Positions 1 through 8,117 of a DNA stretch of 64,000 bases are shown piece by piece. The notes under the pieces are model-generated. The model had not been told where the DNA came from, did no database searches, and saw nothing but the letters and a program-made list of their open reading frames with translations. Made by a program: the position numbers and the translations under genes. Source of the DNA: Streptomyces sp. NRRL F-5123 (GTDB lineage Bacteria > Actinomycetota > Actinomycetes > Streptomycetales > Streptomycetaceae); assembly GCF_000721495.1 (NCBI RefSeq), contig NZ_JOHY01000068.1, forward strand, positions 25,824-89,823, in the 5' to 3' direction. Position 1 is the first letter of the stretch. Each line of letters begins with the position of its first letter.

Positions 1-290
1 ATCGCGATGACCGCGCTGACGACCGTGCCGTAGGCCAGGACGGCGATACCGAAGACCGGCGGGTTGAGGCTCGGCGTCCACTCGAAGGTGGTCAGGAAGT
101 TTCCGTGGTCCTTGGAGATCGCGTGGACCGCGCGGGTGGTGAGGAAGAGCGCTATCGCGGCCATCACCGCGAGGAGCAGGATGCCGGAGCCGCGGGCGAG
201 CCCCGCGAAGATCCGGTCGCCCGGCCGCGTCACGGGCCCGGTGGCCCGGTGCGGCTCGGGTTTGGTGGGGGGTGGGGCGGTGGTTGTCAT
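1..290 (-). CDS. pstC: Phosphate ABC transporter permease PstC (5' part only; continues beyond the window)
   Basis: This is the N-terminal ~96 residues of the PstC inner-membrane permease of the high-affinity phosphate importer; the rest lies outside the window. It begins with ATG at 290. A Pro/Thr-rich cytoplasmic tail of about 25 residues (MTTTAPPPT...) is followed by a first membrane segment (GSGILLLAVMAAIALFL) and by the conserved stretch around FEWTPSLNPPVFGI, typical of PstC before its second helix. It follows pstS on the same strand with a 114-bp gap containing a strong hairpin, as expected for a pstSCAB operon. PstC pairs with PstA to form the channel energised by PstB. Confidence 0.9.
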   Translation of the reverse strand, partial: MTTTAPPPTKPEPHRATGPVTRPGDRIFAGLARGSGILLLAVMAAIALFLTTRAVHAISKDHGNFLTTFEWTPSLNPPVFGIAVLAYGTVVSAVIA

Positions 291-358
291 GTGATCGTTT
301 CTCCGGTCTGGGTGGGGGACGCGGTACGGGCGTCCCCCGGCGGCGGTGCACCGGATAC

Positions 359-398
359 GCGACGGGTCCCGCGACCTCAGGGCCGCGGGACCCGTCGC
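359..398 (-). terminator. Perfect 15-bp hairpin between pstS and pstC
   Basis: GCGACGGGTCCCGCG at 359-373 is exactly complementary to 384-398 with a 10-nt loop. There is no T-run, as is common for actinobacterial terminators. Because it sits inside an operon, it probably acts as a partial terminator or as a 3' stabiliser that keeps pstS mRNA more abundant than pstCAB; that role is inference. Confidence 0.75.
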
Positions 399-404
399 GC
401 GAGG

Positions 405-1571
405 TCAGGAGAGCGAACCGACGGTGGTGCGCACCTTGGTCGCGATCTCCGTCGGGAGCGGGGCGTAGCCGGCGGCGGACAGCTTCTGCTGGCCCTGCTC
501 GCTGGCGATGTAGTTCAGGAAGGACTTGGTCAGCGCGAGCGTGTCGGCCTTGTTGCCCTTGTCGCAGGCGATCTCGTAGGTCACCAGGACGATCGGGTAG
601 GCGTTCGGCTCCTTGGTGGTGTACGCGGCGCTCAGGTCCAGGGCCAGGTCGGAGCCCGTGCCGACGACCTTCGCGGCACCGATGCCCGCGGAGGCGTTGG
701 CCGTGGTGGCCTCGACCGGCTGCGGGGCGCCGGTGTTGATCTTGACCGTGGGGATGCTGTTGGCGGTCGCGTAGGACAGCTCGAAGTAGCCGAGCGAGCC
801 CTCGGTCTGCTTCACCAGCGCGGCGACACCGGAGGACTTCGGGGCGGCCTGGCCACCCTTGGCGGCCCATGCCTTGGCGTGCTCGTACGGCCAGTCGGCG
901 GGGGCGGAGCCCTTGAGGAACTTGGTCAGGTTGTCGGTGGTGCCGGAGTCGTCCTGGCGGTGCACCGACTGGATCTTGGTGCTCGGGAGCTTGGCGCCCG
1001 GGTTGAGCTTGGCGATGGCCGCGTCGTTCCAGGAGGTGATCTTGCCGTTGAAGATCTTCGCCAGGGTCGAGCCGTCCAGGACCAGGTTGTCCACGCCGGG
1101 CAGGTTGTAGCCGATGGCGATCGGGCCGCCGACCATCGGTATGTTGATGCCCTGGCCGCCGGTGCAGACCTTCTTCGACGCGTCGACCTCTTCCGGCTTC
1201 AGCGGCGAGTCGGAGCCCGCGAAGGCGTCCGTGCCCTGGTTGAAGTCGACGATGCCCTCGCCGGACGACGACGTCTTGTAGTTGACCGTCGCGCCCTTGC
1301 AGGCCTGCTGGTAGTCCTTGACCCAGGCCTCGATCGCGTTCTGCTGGGCGCTGGAGCCGGAAGCCTTGATCTGGCCGGTGGCGCAGGTGATGCCCAGCGC
1401 GTTGGCGTCACCGCCCGAGCCGCCGGTGGTGCTGGCCGCCGAGGTCGACGTGTCCGAACCGCTGCTGTCGCTGTTGTCGTCCGAGCCGCAGGCGGACAGG
1501 ACCAGCGCACCGGTAATCGCGACCGCGCCGACGGTCAGGGCCCGCAGCCCGCTCTTACGCTGAAGCTTCAC
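405..1571 (-). CDS. pstS: Phosphate-binding lipoprotein PstS
   Basis: 388-aa substrate-binding protein that captures orthophosphate outside the membrane and delivers it to PstCAB. It has a lipoprotein signal peptide: basic MKLQRK, a hydrophobic core and lipobox LSAC with Cys28 as the lipidation site. A Ser/Asp/Gly-rich linker follows. Phosphate-binding loops are visible: GSSAQQNA near residue 70, AFAGSDSPL near 115 and the DDSGTTDNL loop near 205. The length is normal for the family. It is first gene of the pst operon and is preceded by 11-bp PHO boxes at 1677-1720, so PhoP control under phosphate limitation is expected. The ATG at 1571 directly precedes a good signal sequence. Confidence 0.96.
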   Translation of the reverse strand: MKLQRKSGLRALTVGAVAITGALVLSACGSDDNSDSSGSDTSTSAASTTGGSGGDANALGITCATGQIKASGSSAQQNAIEAWVKDYQQACKGATVNYKTSSSGEGIVDFNQGTDAFAGSDSPLKPEEVDASKKVCTGGQGINIPMVGGPIAIGYNLPGVDNLVLDGSTLAKIFNGKITSWNDAAIAKLNPGAKLPSTKIQSVHRQDDSGTTDNLTKFLKGSAPADWPYEHAKAWAAKGGQAAPKSSGVAALVKQTEGSLGYFELSYATANSIPTVKINTGAPQPVEATTANASAGIGAAKVVGTGSDLALDLSAAYTTKEPNAYPIVLVTYEIACDKGNKADTLALTKSFLNYIASEQGQQKLSAAGYAPLPTEIATKVRTTVGSLS

Positions 1572-1676
1572 CTTCGTGTGTTCCTTCCGAGAGCCCGCCG
1601 GTGCACGGCGAAGCAGAGGGTTGGTGATTCTGCGTCTGGCGGCTGACGCGCCGCCGGTAAGGCCGAAATTAGGCAG

Positions 1677-1720
1677 ATCAGGTGAAGCGACCCTCGGGGC
1701 CGAGTGAACGCCGGGTGAAC
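1677..1720 (-). promoter_or_regulatory. PHO boxes (PhoP-binding direct repeats) upstream of pstS
   Basis: Read on the minus strand, GTTCACCCGGC (1720-1710) is followed immediately by GTTCACTCGGC (1709-1699), a degenerate unit (1698-1688) and CTTCACCTGAT (1687-1677). The units lie exactly 11 bp apart. This matches the Streptomyces PhoP direct-repeat-unit consensus beginning GTTCACC. The tandem sits about 105-150 bp upstream of the pstS start; an AT-rich CCTAATTT stretch just downstream could be the -10 region. Confidence 0.88.
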
Positions 1721-1789
1721 CTCACCCGTCAGCCCGGTGATGGCCCTTTCGGGCCCCCGAGGGCCCGCCCCTCCACCCGCGGGGCGCCC

Positions 1790-2365
1790 CTTCCCGCCCT
1801 GCGCTTCGCGCTGCCGCGCGGGGTGAGCGGTTTGCGCTGCCGCGCGGGTGGGCGGTTTGCGCTGCCGCGCGGGGCGGGCGTTTTCGGGTGCGGCTGCGCT
1901 GCGGGCGGGCGTTTCGCGCTGCCGCGCGGGGTGAGCGTTTTCGGGTGCGGCTGCGCTGCGGGCGGGCGTTTCGCGCTGCCGCGCGGGGTGAGCGTTTTTA
2001 GGGGCGCGGGGAACTGCGCTCCCCCAGAGCTTCGCCTGGGCGGTGCCCCCAGCCCCCACCGGGGCGCGGGTAGTCACCGGCCCGAAGGGGCAGTTGCTGC
2101 CCGTTTCCGGACCACCGGCCGGTGGGTGGTTGCTCGCGCAGTTCCCCGCGCCCCTAAAACCGCCCGCCCGGCGGTGCAGCCGCACCCGGAGAACGCCCGC
2201 CCGGCGGTGCAGCCGCACCCGAAAGCGCACGCCCCGCGCGGCAGCGCAAAACGCCCGCCCGGCAGGGCGGAAACGGGCCGCCCGGCGCGGCAGCGCAAAC
2301 CGCCCGCCCGGCGGTGCAGCCGCACCCGAAAGCGCACGCCCGGCGCGGCGCGGCGCAGGCGCGGT
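1790..2365. repeat. Intergenic repeat array between pstS and the ppk-CHAD-NUDIX operon
   Basis: This long gap has no convincing gene. Its left half repeats a unit reading GCGCTGCCGCGCGGG(G/C)TGAGCG; its right half carries the inverted form GCCCGCCCGGCGGTGCAGCC several times. Near the middle, a TTTTTAGGGGCGCGGGGAACT segment-type motif (from 1994) faces its inverse ending in GCGCCCCTAAAA (to 2159). Long open frames here are artefacts of base composition. The same core (GGGGCGCGGGGAACTGCGC) recurs elsewhere in this window and resembles dispersed palindromic elements common in Streptomyces intergenic DNA. Confidence 0.8.
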
Positions 2366-2827
2366 CTAGAAACGCTCCCCCGGCGGGGGAAGGTCACCTC
2401 CCGGGGAGGCCAGCGCCAGCAGGAGGGCATCGATCAAGGGCCGGTCGCGGTCGTGGGTGAGGCGGTGGCGGGCGGCCGACGGGGGGAGCCAGACCATCGC
2501 GTCCACCTCCGCGTTCGCGGCGAAGCCGCCCGCGTGCGCCCGGGCCGCCCAGTAGCGGACCTCCTTGGGGCGGCCCGCGACGAGGTAGTGGCGGGAGGGC
2601 AGCGCGGCGCCGAGCTCGCAGTCGAGGCCGGTCTCCTCGCGGGTCTCGCGCAGCGCCGCCGCGGCGAAGCCCTCACCGCGCTTGAGCTTGCCCTTGGGCA
2701 GGCTCCAGTCGTCGTAGCGGGGGCGGTGGATCAGCGCGACCTCGATGCCGCCCGGCGCGGCGCGCCACAGGACGGTGCCCGCCGCGCGTACGGCGGAGCC
2801 TTCCTGGCCGGGAGGGGGTGCGGTCAT
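2366..2827 (-). CDS. NUDIX hydrolase (MutT family)
   Basis: 153-aa NUDIX-fold pyrophosphohydrolase that cleaves a nucleoside diphosphate linked to another group; its substrate cannot be read from sequence. The Nudix box is complete: GKLKRGE followed by GFAAAAL and RETREETGL, supplying the metal-binding glutamates. The ATG at 2827 overlaps the stop of the upstream CHAD gene by 4 nt (ATGA), so the two are translationally coupled and form an operon with ppk. In mycobacterial MutT1 and related proteins a NUDIX domain is linked to phosphate metabolism, so a role in hydrolysing (di)nucleoside polyphosphates beside polyphosphate synthesis is plausible, but is inference. Confidence 0.9.
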   Translation of the reverse strand: MTAPPPGQEGSAVRAAGTVLWRAAPGGIEVALIHRPRYDDWSLPKGKLKRGEGFAAAALRETREETGLDCELGAALPSRHYLVAGRPKEVRYWAARAHAGGFAANAEVDAMVWLPPSAARHRLTHDRDRPLIDALLLALASPGGDLPPPGERF

Positions 2828-4428
2828 TCCCGGCGCGCCCCCGGGAGGGAGGGCTGCCACAGCCGGGAGAAGGCGAAGCGCGCGGCCTCGACCTCGTGCC
2901 GCTGGTCGGCGTGCAGGACGCCGAGGGCGTACGCGGTCGCCGGCGCGATGCGCGGGGTGCGGGCCGCGGCGGCGACGGCCGCGGCGGACTCGGCGGCTTC
3001 GCGGTGGCGCTCCAGCAGCCGGGCGGCGTCGGCGAGCCGCTGCCGGTCGGGGCCGTCGCCCTCGGCCCGGGTCACCTCGACGGCGTAGCGGCTGAGCCGC
3101 AGCAGCACACGGACCTGGTGCCAGGGCGCGTCCTGGAGGTCGGCAGTCAGGTCGGCGCCGAGCGAGGCCTGGACGGCGTCGGCGTTGTACGGGTGGGCGG
3201 CGCGGTGCAGCGGCAGCGCGCCGACGGCGTCGGTGAGCCGCAGGTACGCCTGCCCGGCGAGCTGCGGCAGTACGCCCGCGGCGGGCGCGGCGGCGGCGGG
3301 GGAGAGCGGCACCTCGGAGGCGAGCACGGCGATGGCGTCGGCCAGCGCGTGGAACCGCGAGGAGCCCATGGCCTGCAAGGACGCCGAGTGGGCGCGGGTG
3401 CGGGCCAGGGTGAGCTGGCGCTCCAGCAGGGCGCCGGCGCGGGCGGCGCCCAGCGCGAGCGGCCCCCCGCCGGAAGCGGGCGGCGCCGGCGGTGCGGGCG
3501 CGCCGGTCCTGGAGGTCCTGGCGGCGCCGGAGCCCCCCGCGAGCACCGGCTCCTGCCCCTCGGGCGCGGCGACCGACAGCCGCCGCAGCGCATCGAGCAG
3601 CCGCGCCAGCCGGCCGGCGTGCTGCGGCTCGCGGCCCAGCGTGCTGGACAGCCACGCCAGTTCGGCGCGCAGCGGCTCGGCCCACGCCGGGTCGGTGAGC
3701 GACCCGAAGGTGTGCAGCGCCCCGCCGATCCGCCGGGCGCTGCCGCGCAGCAGCGCGTCGGCCTCCGCCTCGTTCTCGCCGCGCAGGCTGAGCCCGCGCA
3801 GGAAGCTCCCGGCACGTTCGTGCAGGTAGCGGGTCAGCACCTCGCCGGCGGTTCCCCCGGCCTGCGGCATGACGTCGTACGGTTCGGCGTTCATGATGGT
3901 GCTGGTCCCCGTGTCCCCGTTGTCTGCCGGTGCCCTGCCGCCACGGGCGGGCAGCAGGCGCGGTTGCCTGATCCTGCTCGGTACTCCCGCCGCCCCTTCC
4001 GGCGGCGGATGCGTCGACGACTCCCCCCGCACGCCCGCCCCAGCGCCGCCCGTGCGGGCGGCGGTTTGCGTACCCGCGGCCCGGGCGCCGGCGCCCGCGT
4101 GGCCCGAGGCCTGCGGCTCCGGTGCACCGGCGTCCTGTGCGTCGGAGGCCCGCGGGGCCGGTCCGGCGGCGGGGTCGCCGCCGGGGTGCATGCCCGCGCC
4201 GCCCGTGCGGGCGGCGGTTTGCGGACCCGGGGCCTCCCCCTCTCGCGCGTCCGGCCGCGTCGCCGCGGCCCCGCCGCGGTCCGCCCCCGCGTCGCCCGCG
4301 TGGCCCGAGGCATGGGGTTCCGCCGCCCCGGCGCCGTGCGCGGGAGGGCGCGGTGACGGGGGAGTCCCGTCCGCGGGGGCGTCGCCCGGGTGCGGGGGGA
4401 CGGGGTCAGGTTGCTGCTGACGGGCCAC
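2824..4428 (-). CDS. CHAD domain-containing protein with long low-complexity N-terminus
   Basis: 534-aa protein if started at GTG 4428, which overlaps the 3' end of ppk by 23 nt. Residues 1 to about 178 are Ala/Gly/Pro/His-rich and contain an internal duplication. The CHAD domain follows, starting near MNAEPYDVM (an alternative ATG start at 3894), with alpha-helical, His- and Arg-rich segments such as [14 protein letters not shown] and the regularly spaced basic residues that bind polyphosphate in characterised CHAD proteins. Position directly after ppk fits a polyphosphate-binding role, possibly on polyphosphate granules. The variable tail makes the true start uncertain. Confidence 0.82.
   Translation of the reverse strand: MARQQQPDPVPPHPGDAPADGTPPSPRPPAHGAGAAEPHASGHAGDAGADRGGAAATRPDAREGEAPGPQTAARTGGAGMHPGGDPAAGPAPRASDAQDAGAPEPQASGHAGAGARAAGTQTAARTGGAGAGVRGESSTHPPPEGAAGVPSRIRQPRLLPARGGRAPADNGDTGTSTIMNAEPYDVMPQAGGTAGEVLTRYLHERAGSFLRGLSLRGENEAEADALLRGSARRIGGALHTFGSLTDPAWAEPLRAELAWLSSTLGREPQHAGRLARLLDALRRLSVAAPEGQEPVLAGGSGAARTSRTGAPAPPAPPASGGGPLALGAARAGALLERQLTLARTRAHSASLQAMGSSRFHALADAIAVLASEVPLSPAAAAPAAGVLPQLAGQAYLRLTDAVGALPLHRAAHPYNADAVQASLGADLTADLQDAPWHQVRVLLRLSRYAVEVTRAEGDGPDRQRLADAARLLERHREAAESAAAVAAAARTPRIAPATAYALGVLHADQRHEVEAARFAFSRLWQPSLPGARRE
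4045..4320. repeat. In-frame internal duplication (153-bp offset) in the CHAD protein tail
   Basis: The segment GCCGCCCGTGCGGGCGGCGG starts at 4045 and again at 4198, 153 bp apart (51 codons), and the following sequence TTTGCG(T/G)ACCCG also matches. A flanking GCGTGGCCCGAGGC motif recurs near 4100 and 4300. The duplication keeps the reading frame and expands the disordered tail of the protein. Confidence 0.75.
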
Positions 4429-6637
4429 GCCGGCGCCTCCGGGCGTCGATGAGCATCTCCTGGACGTTGCGCAGCGGGCGCCCGTCGGCGTCGGCGCTGT
4501 GGCGGGTCCAGTTCCCGTCGGCCGCCAGGTGCCAGGACGCCGTGGTGTCGGACATCCCGGTCTCCAGCAGGCGGTTCAGGGTGGCGCGGTGGGCCGGGTC
4601 GGCGACCCGGACGAGCGCCTCGATGCGGCGGTCGAGGTTGCGGTGCATCATGTCGGCGCTGCCGAGCCACACCTCGGGCTCGCCGCCGTTGCCGAAGGCG
4701 AAGATCCGGGAGTGCTCCAGGAAGCGCCCCAGCACGCTGCGCACCCGGATGTTCTCCGAGAGCCCCGGCACCCCCGGGCGTACCGCGCAGATGCCGCGGA
4801 CCCAGATGTCCACCGGGACGCCGGCTTGCGAGGCGCGGTAGAGCGCGTCGATCACGGCCTCGTCGACGATCGAGTTGACCTTGATCCGGACGAAGGCGGG
4901 ATGGCCGGCCTTGTGGTGCTCGATCTCGGCCGTGATGCGTGTGACCAGGCCGTCGCGCAGGCTGCGCGGGGCGACCAGCAGCCGGTTGTACGTGGCCCGG
5001 CGCGAGTAGCCGGACAGCCGGTTGAACAGGTGCGAGAGGTCCGCCCCCACCTGCGGGTCCGCGGTCAGCAGGCCCAGGTCCTCGTAGAGCCGGGCCGTCT
5101 TGGGGTGGTAGTTGCCGGTGCCGACGTGGCTGTAGCGGCGCAGCGTGTCGCCCTCCTGCCGGACGACCAGCGAGAGCTTGCAGTGCGTCTTGAGGCCCAC
5201 GAGTCCGTACACCACATGGCAGCCGGCCTCCTCCAGCTTCCTGGCCCACTTGATGTTGGCCTGCTCGTCGAAGCGGGCCTTGATCTCGACCAGCACCAGC
5301 ACCTGCTTGCCGGCCTCGGCCGCGTCGATCAGCGCGTCGACGATCGGCGAGTCGCCGGAGGTGCGGTAGAGGGTCTGCTTGATGGCCAGGACGTTCGGGT
5401 CGGCGGCCGCCTGGTCCAGGAAGGCCTGCACGGACGTCGAGAAGGAGTCGTACGGGTGGTGCAGCAGGATGTCGCGCTCGCGCATCGCCGCGAAGATGTC
5501 CGGCGCCGACGCCGACTCGACCTCCGCGAGGTCGCGGTGCGTGCCCGCGATGAACCGCTGGTACTTCAGCTCCGGCCGGTCCAGCCCGGCTATCGCGAAC
5601 AGCCCCGTCAGGTCCAGCGGGCCGGGCAGCGGGTAGACCTCGGTGTGCTTCATCTTCAGCTCGTGCACGAGCAGGTCCAGCACGCGCGGTGCGATCGACT
5701 CCTCGACCTCCAGCCGCACGGGCGGGCCGAAGCGGCGCCGCATGAGCTCCTTCTCCAGCGCCTGGAGCAGGTTCTCCGCGTCGTCCTCCTCGACCTCCAG
5801 ATCCTCGTTCCTGGTGACGCGGAACATGTGGTGGTCCAGCACGTCCATGCCGGGGAAGAGCTCTTCCAGATGCGCCGCGATCACGTCCTCCAGCGGTACG
5901 TACCGCTGCGGGCCCGCCTCCAGGAAGCGCGACAGGATCGGCGGCACCTTCACCCGCGCGAAGTGCTCGTGTCCGGACACCGGGTTGCGCACCACGACCG
6001 CGAGGTTCAGCGACAGGCCGGAGATGTACGGGAAGGGGTGCGCCGGGTCCACCGCGAGCGGGGTGAGCACCGGGAAGATCTGCTGCCGGAAGAGCGTCGC
6101 GAGCCGCGCCTGCTCCTTGTCGGTCAGCTCGCCCCAGCGGATGACGTGGATGCCCTCGTCCGCGAGCTGCGGGGCGACGTCGTTCTGGAAGCAGGCGGCG
6201 TGCCGGGCCATCAGCTCGCGGGATCTGGTGAGGATCAGGTCCAGCACGTCCTTGGGCTGCAGGCCGGACGCGGAGCGTGTCGCCACACCGGTCGCCATCC
6301 GGCGCTTCAGGCCCGCGACGCGGACCATGAAGAACTCGTCCAGGTTGCTCGCGAATATCGCCAGGAAGTTCGCCCGCTCCAGCAGCGGGGTGGCCGGGTC
6401 CTCGGCCAGCTCCAGCACACGCTCGTTGAAGGCGAGCCAGCTGCGCTCACGGTCGAGGAAGCGGCCCTCGGGGAGGGCCTCGCCGTACTCGCCGTCGTCG
6501 GCGGTGCCGCCCGCTTCCGGGTCGGGCTCCAGGCTCGGTACGACCCGGGGGTGGAAGGCGCCGAAGCCGTCGGCGTCGTCCTCGCCCTGCCCCGGCTGGG
6601 GCTGGACGGGGACGCTGGGGTGATTCGTCTGGGCCAT
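4406..6637 (-). CDS. ppk: Polyphosphate kinase Ppk1 (RNA degradosome polyphosphate kinase)
   Basis: 743-aa PPK1 that reversibly transfers the terminal phosphate of ATP to polyphosphate, and in Streptomyces mainly regenerates ATP. After a ~50-residue acidic leader come the N domain ([19 protein letters not shown]), the head domain and the catalytic C1/C2 domains. The autophosphorylated histidine lies in [20 protein letters not shown]. The open frame extends upstream to 6787, but ATG 6637 is chosen because GGAGGAGGG lies 10 nt before it. Upstream, a single GTTCAACCGCA (minus strand, 6815-6805) resembles one PHO-box unit, but the second copy is poor. Heads an operon with the CHAD and NUDIX genes. 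Confidence 0.96.
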   Translation of the reverse strand: MAQTNHPSVPVQPQPGQGEDDADGFGAFHPRVVPSLEPDPEAGGTADDGEYGEALPEGRFLDRERSWLAFNERVLELAEDPATPLLERANFLAIFASNLDEFFMVRVAGLKRRMATGVATRSASGLQPKDVLDLILTRSRELMARHAACFQNDVAPQLADEGIHVIRWGELTDKEQARLATLFRQQIFPVLTPLAVDPAHPFPYISGLSLNLAVVVRNPVSGHEHFARVKVPPILSRFLEAGPQRYVPLEDVIAAHLEELFPGMDVLDHHMFRVTRNEDLEVEEDDAENLLQALEKELMRRRFGPPVRLEVEESIAPRVLDLLVHELKMKHTEVYPLPGPLDLTGLFAIAGLDRPELKYQRFIAGTHRDLAEVESASAPDIFAAMRERDILLHHPYDSFSTSVQAFLDQAAADPNVLAIKQTLYRTSGDSPIVDALIDAAEAGKQVLVLVEIKARFDEQANIKWARKLEEAGCHVVYGLVGLKTHCKLSLVVRQEGDTLRRYSHVGTGNYHPKTARLYEDLGLLTADPQVGADLSHLFNRLSGYSRRATYNRLLVAPRSLRDGLVTRITAEIEHHKAGHPAFVRIKVNSIVDEAVIDALYRASQAGVPVDIWVRGICAVRPGVPGLSENIRVRSVLGRFLEHSRIFAFGNGGEPEVWLGSADMMHRNLDRRIEALVRVADPAHRATLNRLLETGMSDTTASWHLAADGNWTRHSADADGRPLRNVQEMLIDARRRRRGPSAAT

Positions 6638-7190
6638 GATGTGCGAGCCCTCCTCCGGATCCGGCACGTCGTACGCGCGGCCGACACCCCCCGTCAGGCG
6701 GCCTCCAGCCGTCGTTCCATTGTCTCGTGCGGAGGTGCCTTCCGGCAGGTCGGGGGAGTTCGGCCGGTGGGGGGCGGCGGGTTGCATCCTGCGATGCTGG
6801 CGGTTGCGGTTGAACCGCCGGTAACGAGAGTCTTGCCGTCAGGCAAGCGCAGCGCCTCCGGCGGGGGTGCCGTCGCCTCGCGGGGTGACCCCCTCGGACC
6901 TTCGTTCCCTTACGCCGGGCGGGTGACCCTCCGCCCTGCCGGGCGGGATGTGTACCGGGACCGTCCGCCGGCGGGTGGTTGCGCGCGCAGTTTCCCGCGC
7001 CCCTTCGCCCCGGGCTGCCACTTGCGGTGGCGTTCGCGATCTTCCACCGGTGGTGGGCTGGTTGCGCAGTTCTCCCCCAGGCGAAGCTCTGGGGGAGAAC
7101 TGCGCGCGCAACCCACCACCGGCGGAAGGTCGCGCAAAGCACCCCCGGTGGCACCCCGGAGCGGAACCCGGCGGCCCCAGCGGGTAGCGG
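6638..7190. repeat. Intergenic region ppk-mshD with a long inverted repeat
   Basis: No gene is supported here. At 7064-7080 GCGCAGTTCTCCCCCAG is followed after 8 nt by its exact inverse at 7089-7105. The pairing continues outward with a few mismatches through CCACCGGTGGTGGG and CCCACCACCGG, giving arms of about 34 nt. A weaker inverted copy of the same family lies at about 6965-7000. The element lies just after the 3' end of mshD and could terminate that transcript. It shares the AACTGCGC and CCCCCAG core with the arrays at 1790-2365 and 28140-28370. Confidence 0.8.
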
Positions 7191-8117
7191 TCAGCTCTCC
7201 GTGCGGTACATGAGGTCGACCTCGTGGGTGGTGAAGCCGAGGCGTTCGTAGACGGAGACGGCCGCGGTGTTGTCGGCGTCGACGTAGAGGAGGACGCCGG
7301 GGAGGGCGCGGTCGGCCGCGAGGTGGCGCAGGCCGATCGTGGTGAGGGCGCGGCCGAGGCCGCCGCCCTGCTCGCCGGGGGCGACGGCCACCACGTACAC
7401 CTCGCCGAGGCCCACGTCGGCGTGCACCTTCGTCCAGTGGAAGCCCACGAGGCGGTCGCCGCGGAAGGCGAGGAAGAAGCCGGCGGGGTCGAACCAGGGC
7501 TCCGCCTTGCGGTCGTCGAGGTCGCGCTGCGTGAGGGAGCCCTGCTCGGGGTGGTGGGCGAAGGCGGCGGCGTTGACGGCGAGCCACGCCGCGTCGTCCT
7601 CGCCGGGGCGGAAGGTACGGACGGTGACGCCCTCGGGGAGGACGGGCGCGGGCAGCCCCGAGAGGTCCGCGTCCAGCGGCCGCCGCATCTGCCGCAGCTC
7701 GCGGAAGAGCTGCAGGCCCAGCTGCACGGACAGGTGCCGGGCGGCGGGGTGGCCGCCGTGCGCCCAGACGCGCAGCCGCCGGGCTGTCGCGGTGAGCAGC
7801 GCGTCGCCGAGGGCCCGCCCGTGGCCGTGCAGCCGGTGCCGCGGGTGGACGAGGAATTCCGCGGCGGGCGCCTCGACCGGGTCGGTGTCCTCGACCTGCG
7901 CGTAGCCGGCGAGCACCTCCTCGTCGCCGTCGCCCTCGGGGACCCGCAGCAGCAGGTGGCGCACGCCGGGGCGGCCGGGGTGCCGTACGTGCAGCCGGCC
8001 CTGCTCGGACACCGCGGGCTGGCCGTCGGCCGCCGCGGCGTCCTCGATCAGGTCCAGCACCGCGCGCGCGGTGCCGGCGGGCAGTTCGGTCAGGGTGTCG
8101 ATCCGCCGGGCGCTCAT
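7191..8117 (-). CDS. mshD: Mycothiol synthase MshD
   Basis: 308-aa enzyme that acetylates the cysteinyl amine of Cys-GlcN-Ins with acetyl-CoA, the last step of mycothiol synthesis. Two tandem GNAT domains are visible: the N-terminal one around EFLVHPRHRLHGHGRALG (near residue 105) and the active C-terminal one with the acetyl-CoA loop VVAVAPGEQGGGLGRAL near 240, followed by LYVDADNTAAVSVYERLGF, diagnostic of MshD. The ATG at 8117 overlaps the stop of the upstream MFS gene by 4 nt. It lies beside the Pst/Ppk and GlnR genes as in mycobacteria (Rv0818-Rv0820). mshA, the first gene of the pathway, is at 52.7 kb. Confidence 0.96.
   Translation of the reverse strand: MSARRIDTLTELPAGTARAVLDLIEDAAAADGQPAVSEQGRLHVRHPGRPGVRHLLLRVPEGDGDEEVLAGYAQVEDTDPVEAPAAEFLVHPRHRLHGHGRALGDALLTATARRLRVWAHGGHPAARHLSVQLGLQLFRELRQMRRPLDADLSGLPAPVLPEGVTVRTFRPGEDDAAWLAVNAAAFAHHPEQGSLTQRDLDDRKAEPWFDPAGFFLAFRGDRLVGFHWTKVHADVGLGEVYVVAVAPGEQGGGLGRALTTIGLRHLAADRALPGVLLYVDADNTAAVSVYERLGFTTHEVDLMYRTES

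Noticed and set aside
6805..6815. A single GTTCAACCGCA unit upstream of ppk as a PHO box
   Set aside because: Only one unit is acceptable; the neighbouring unit is out of 11-bp phase, so PhoP control of ppk cannot be claimed from sequence.
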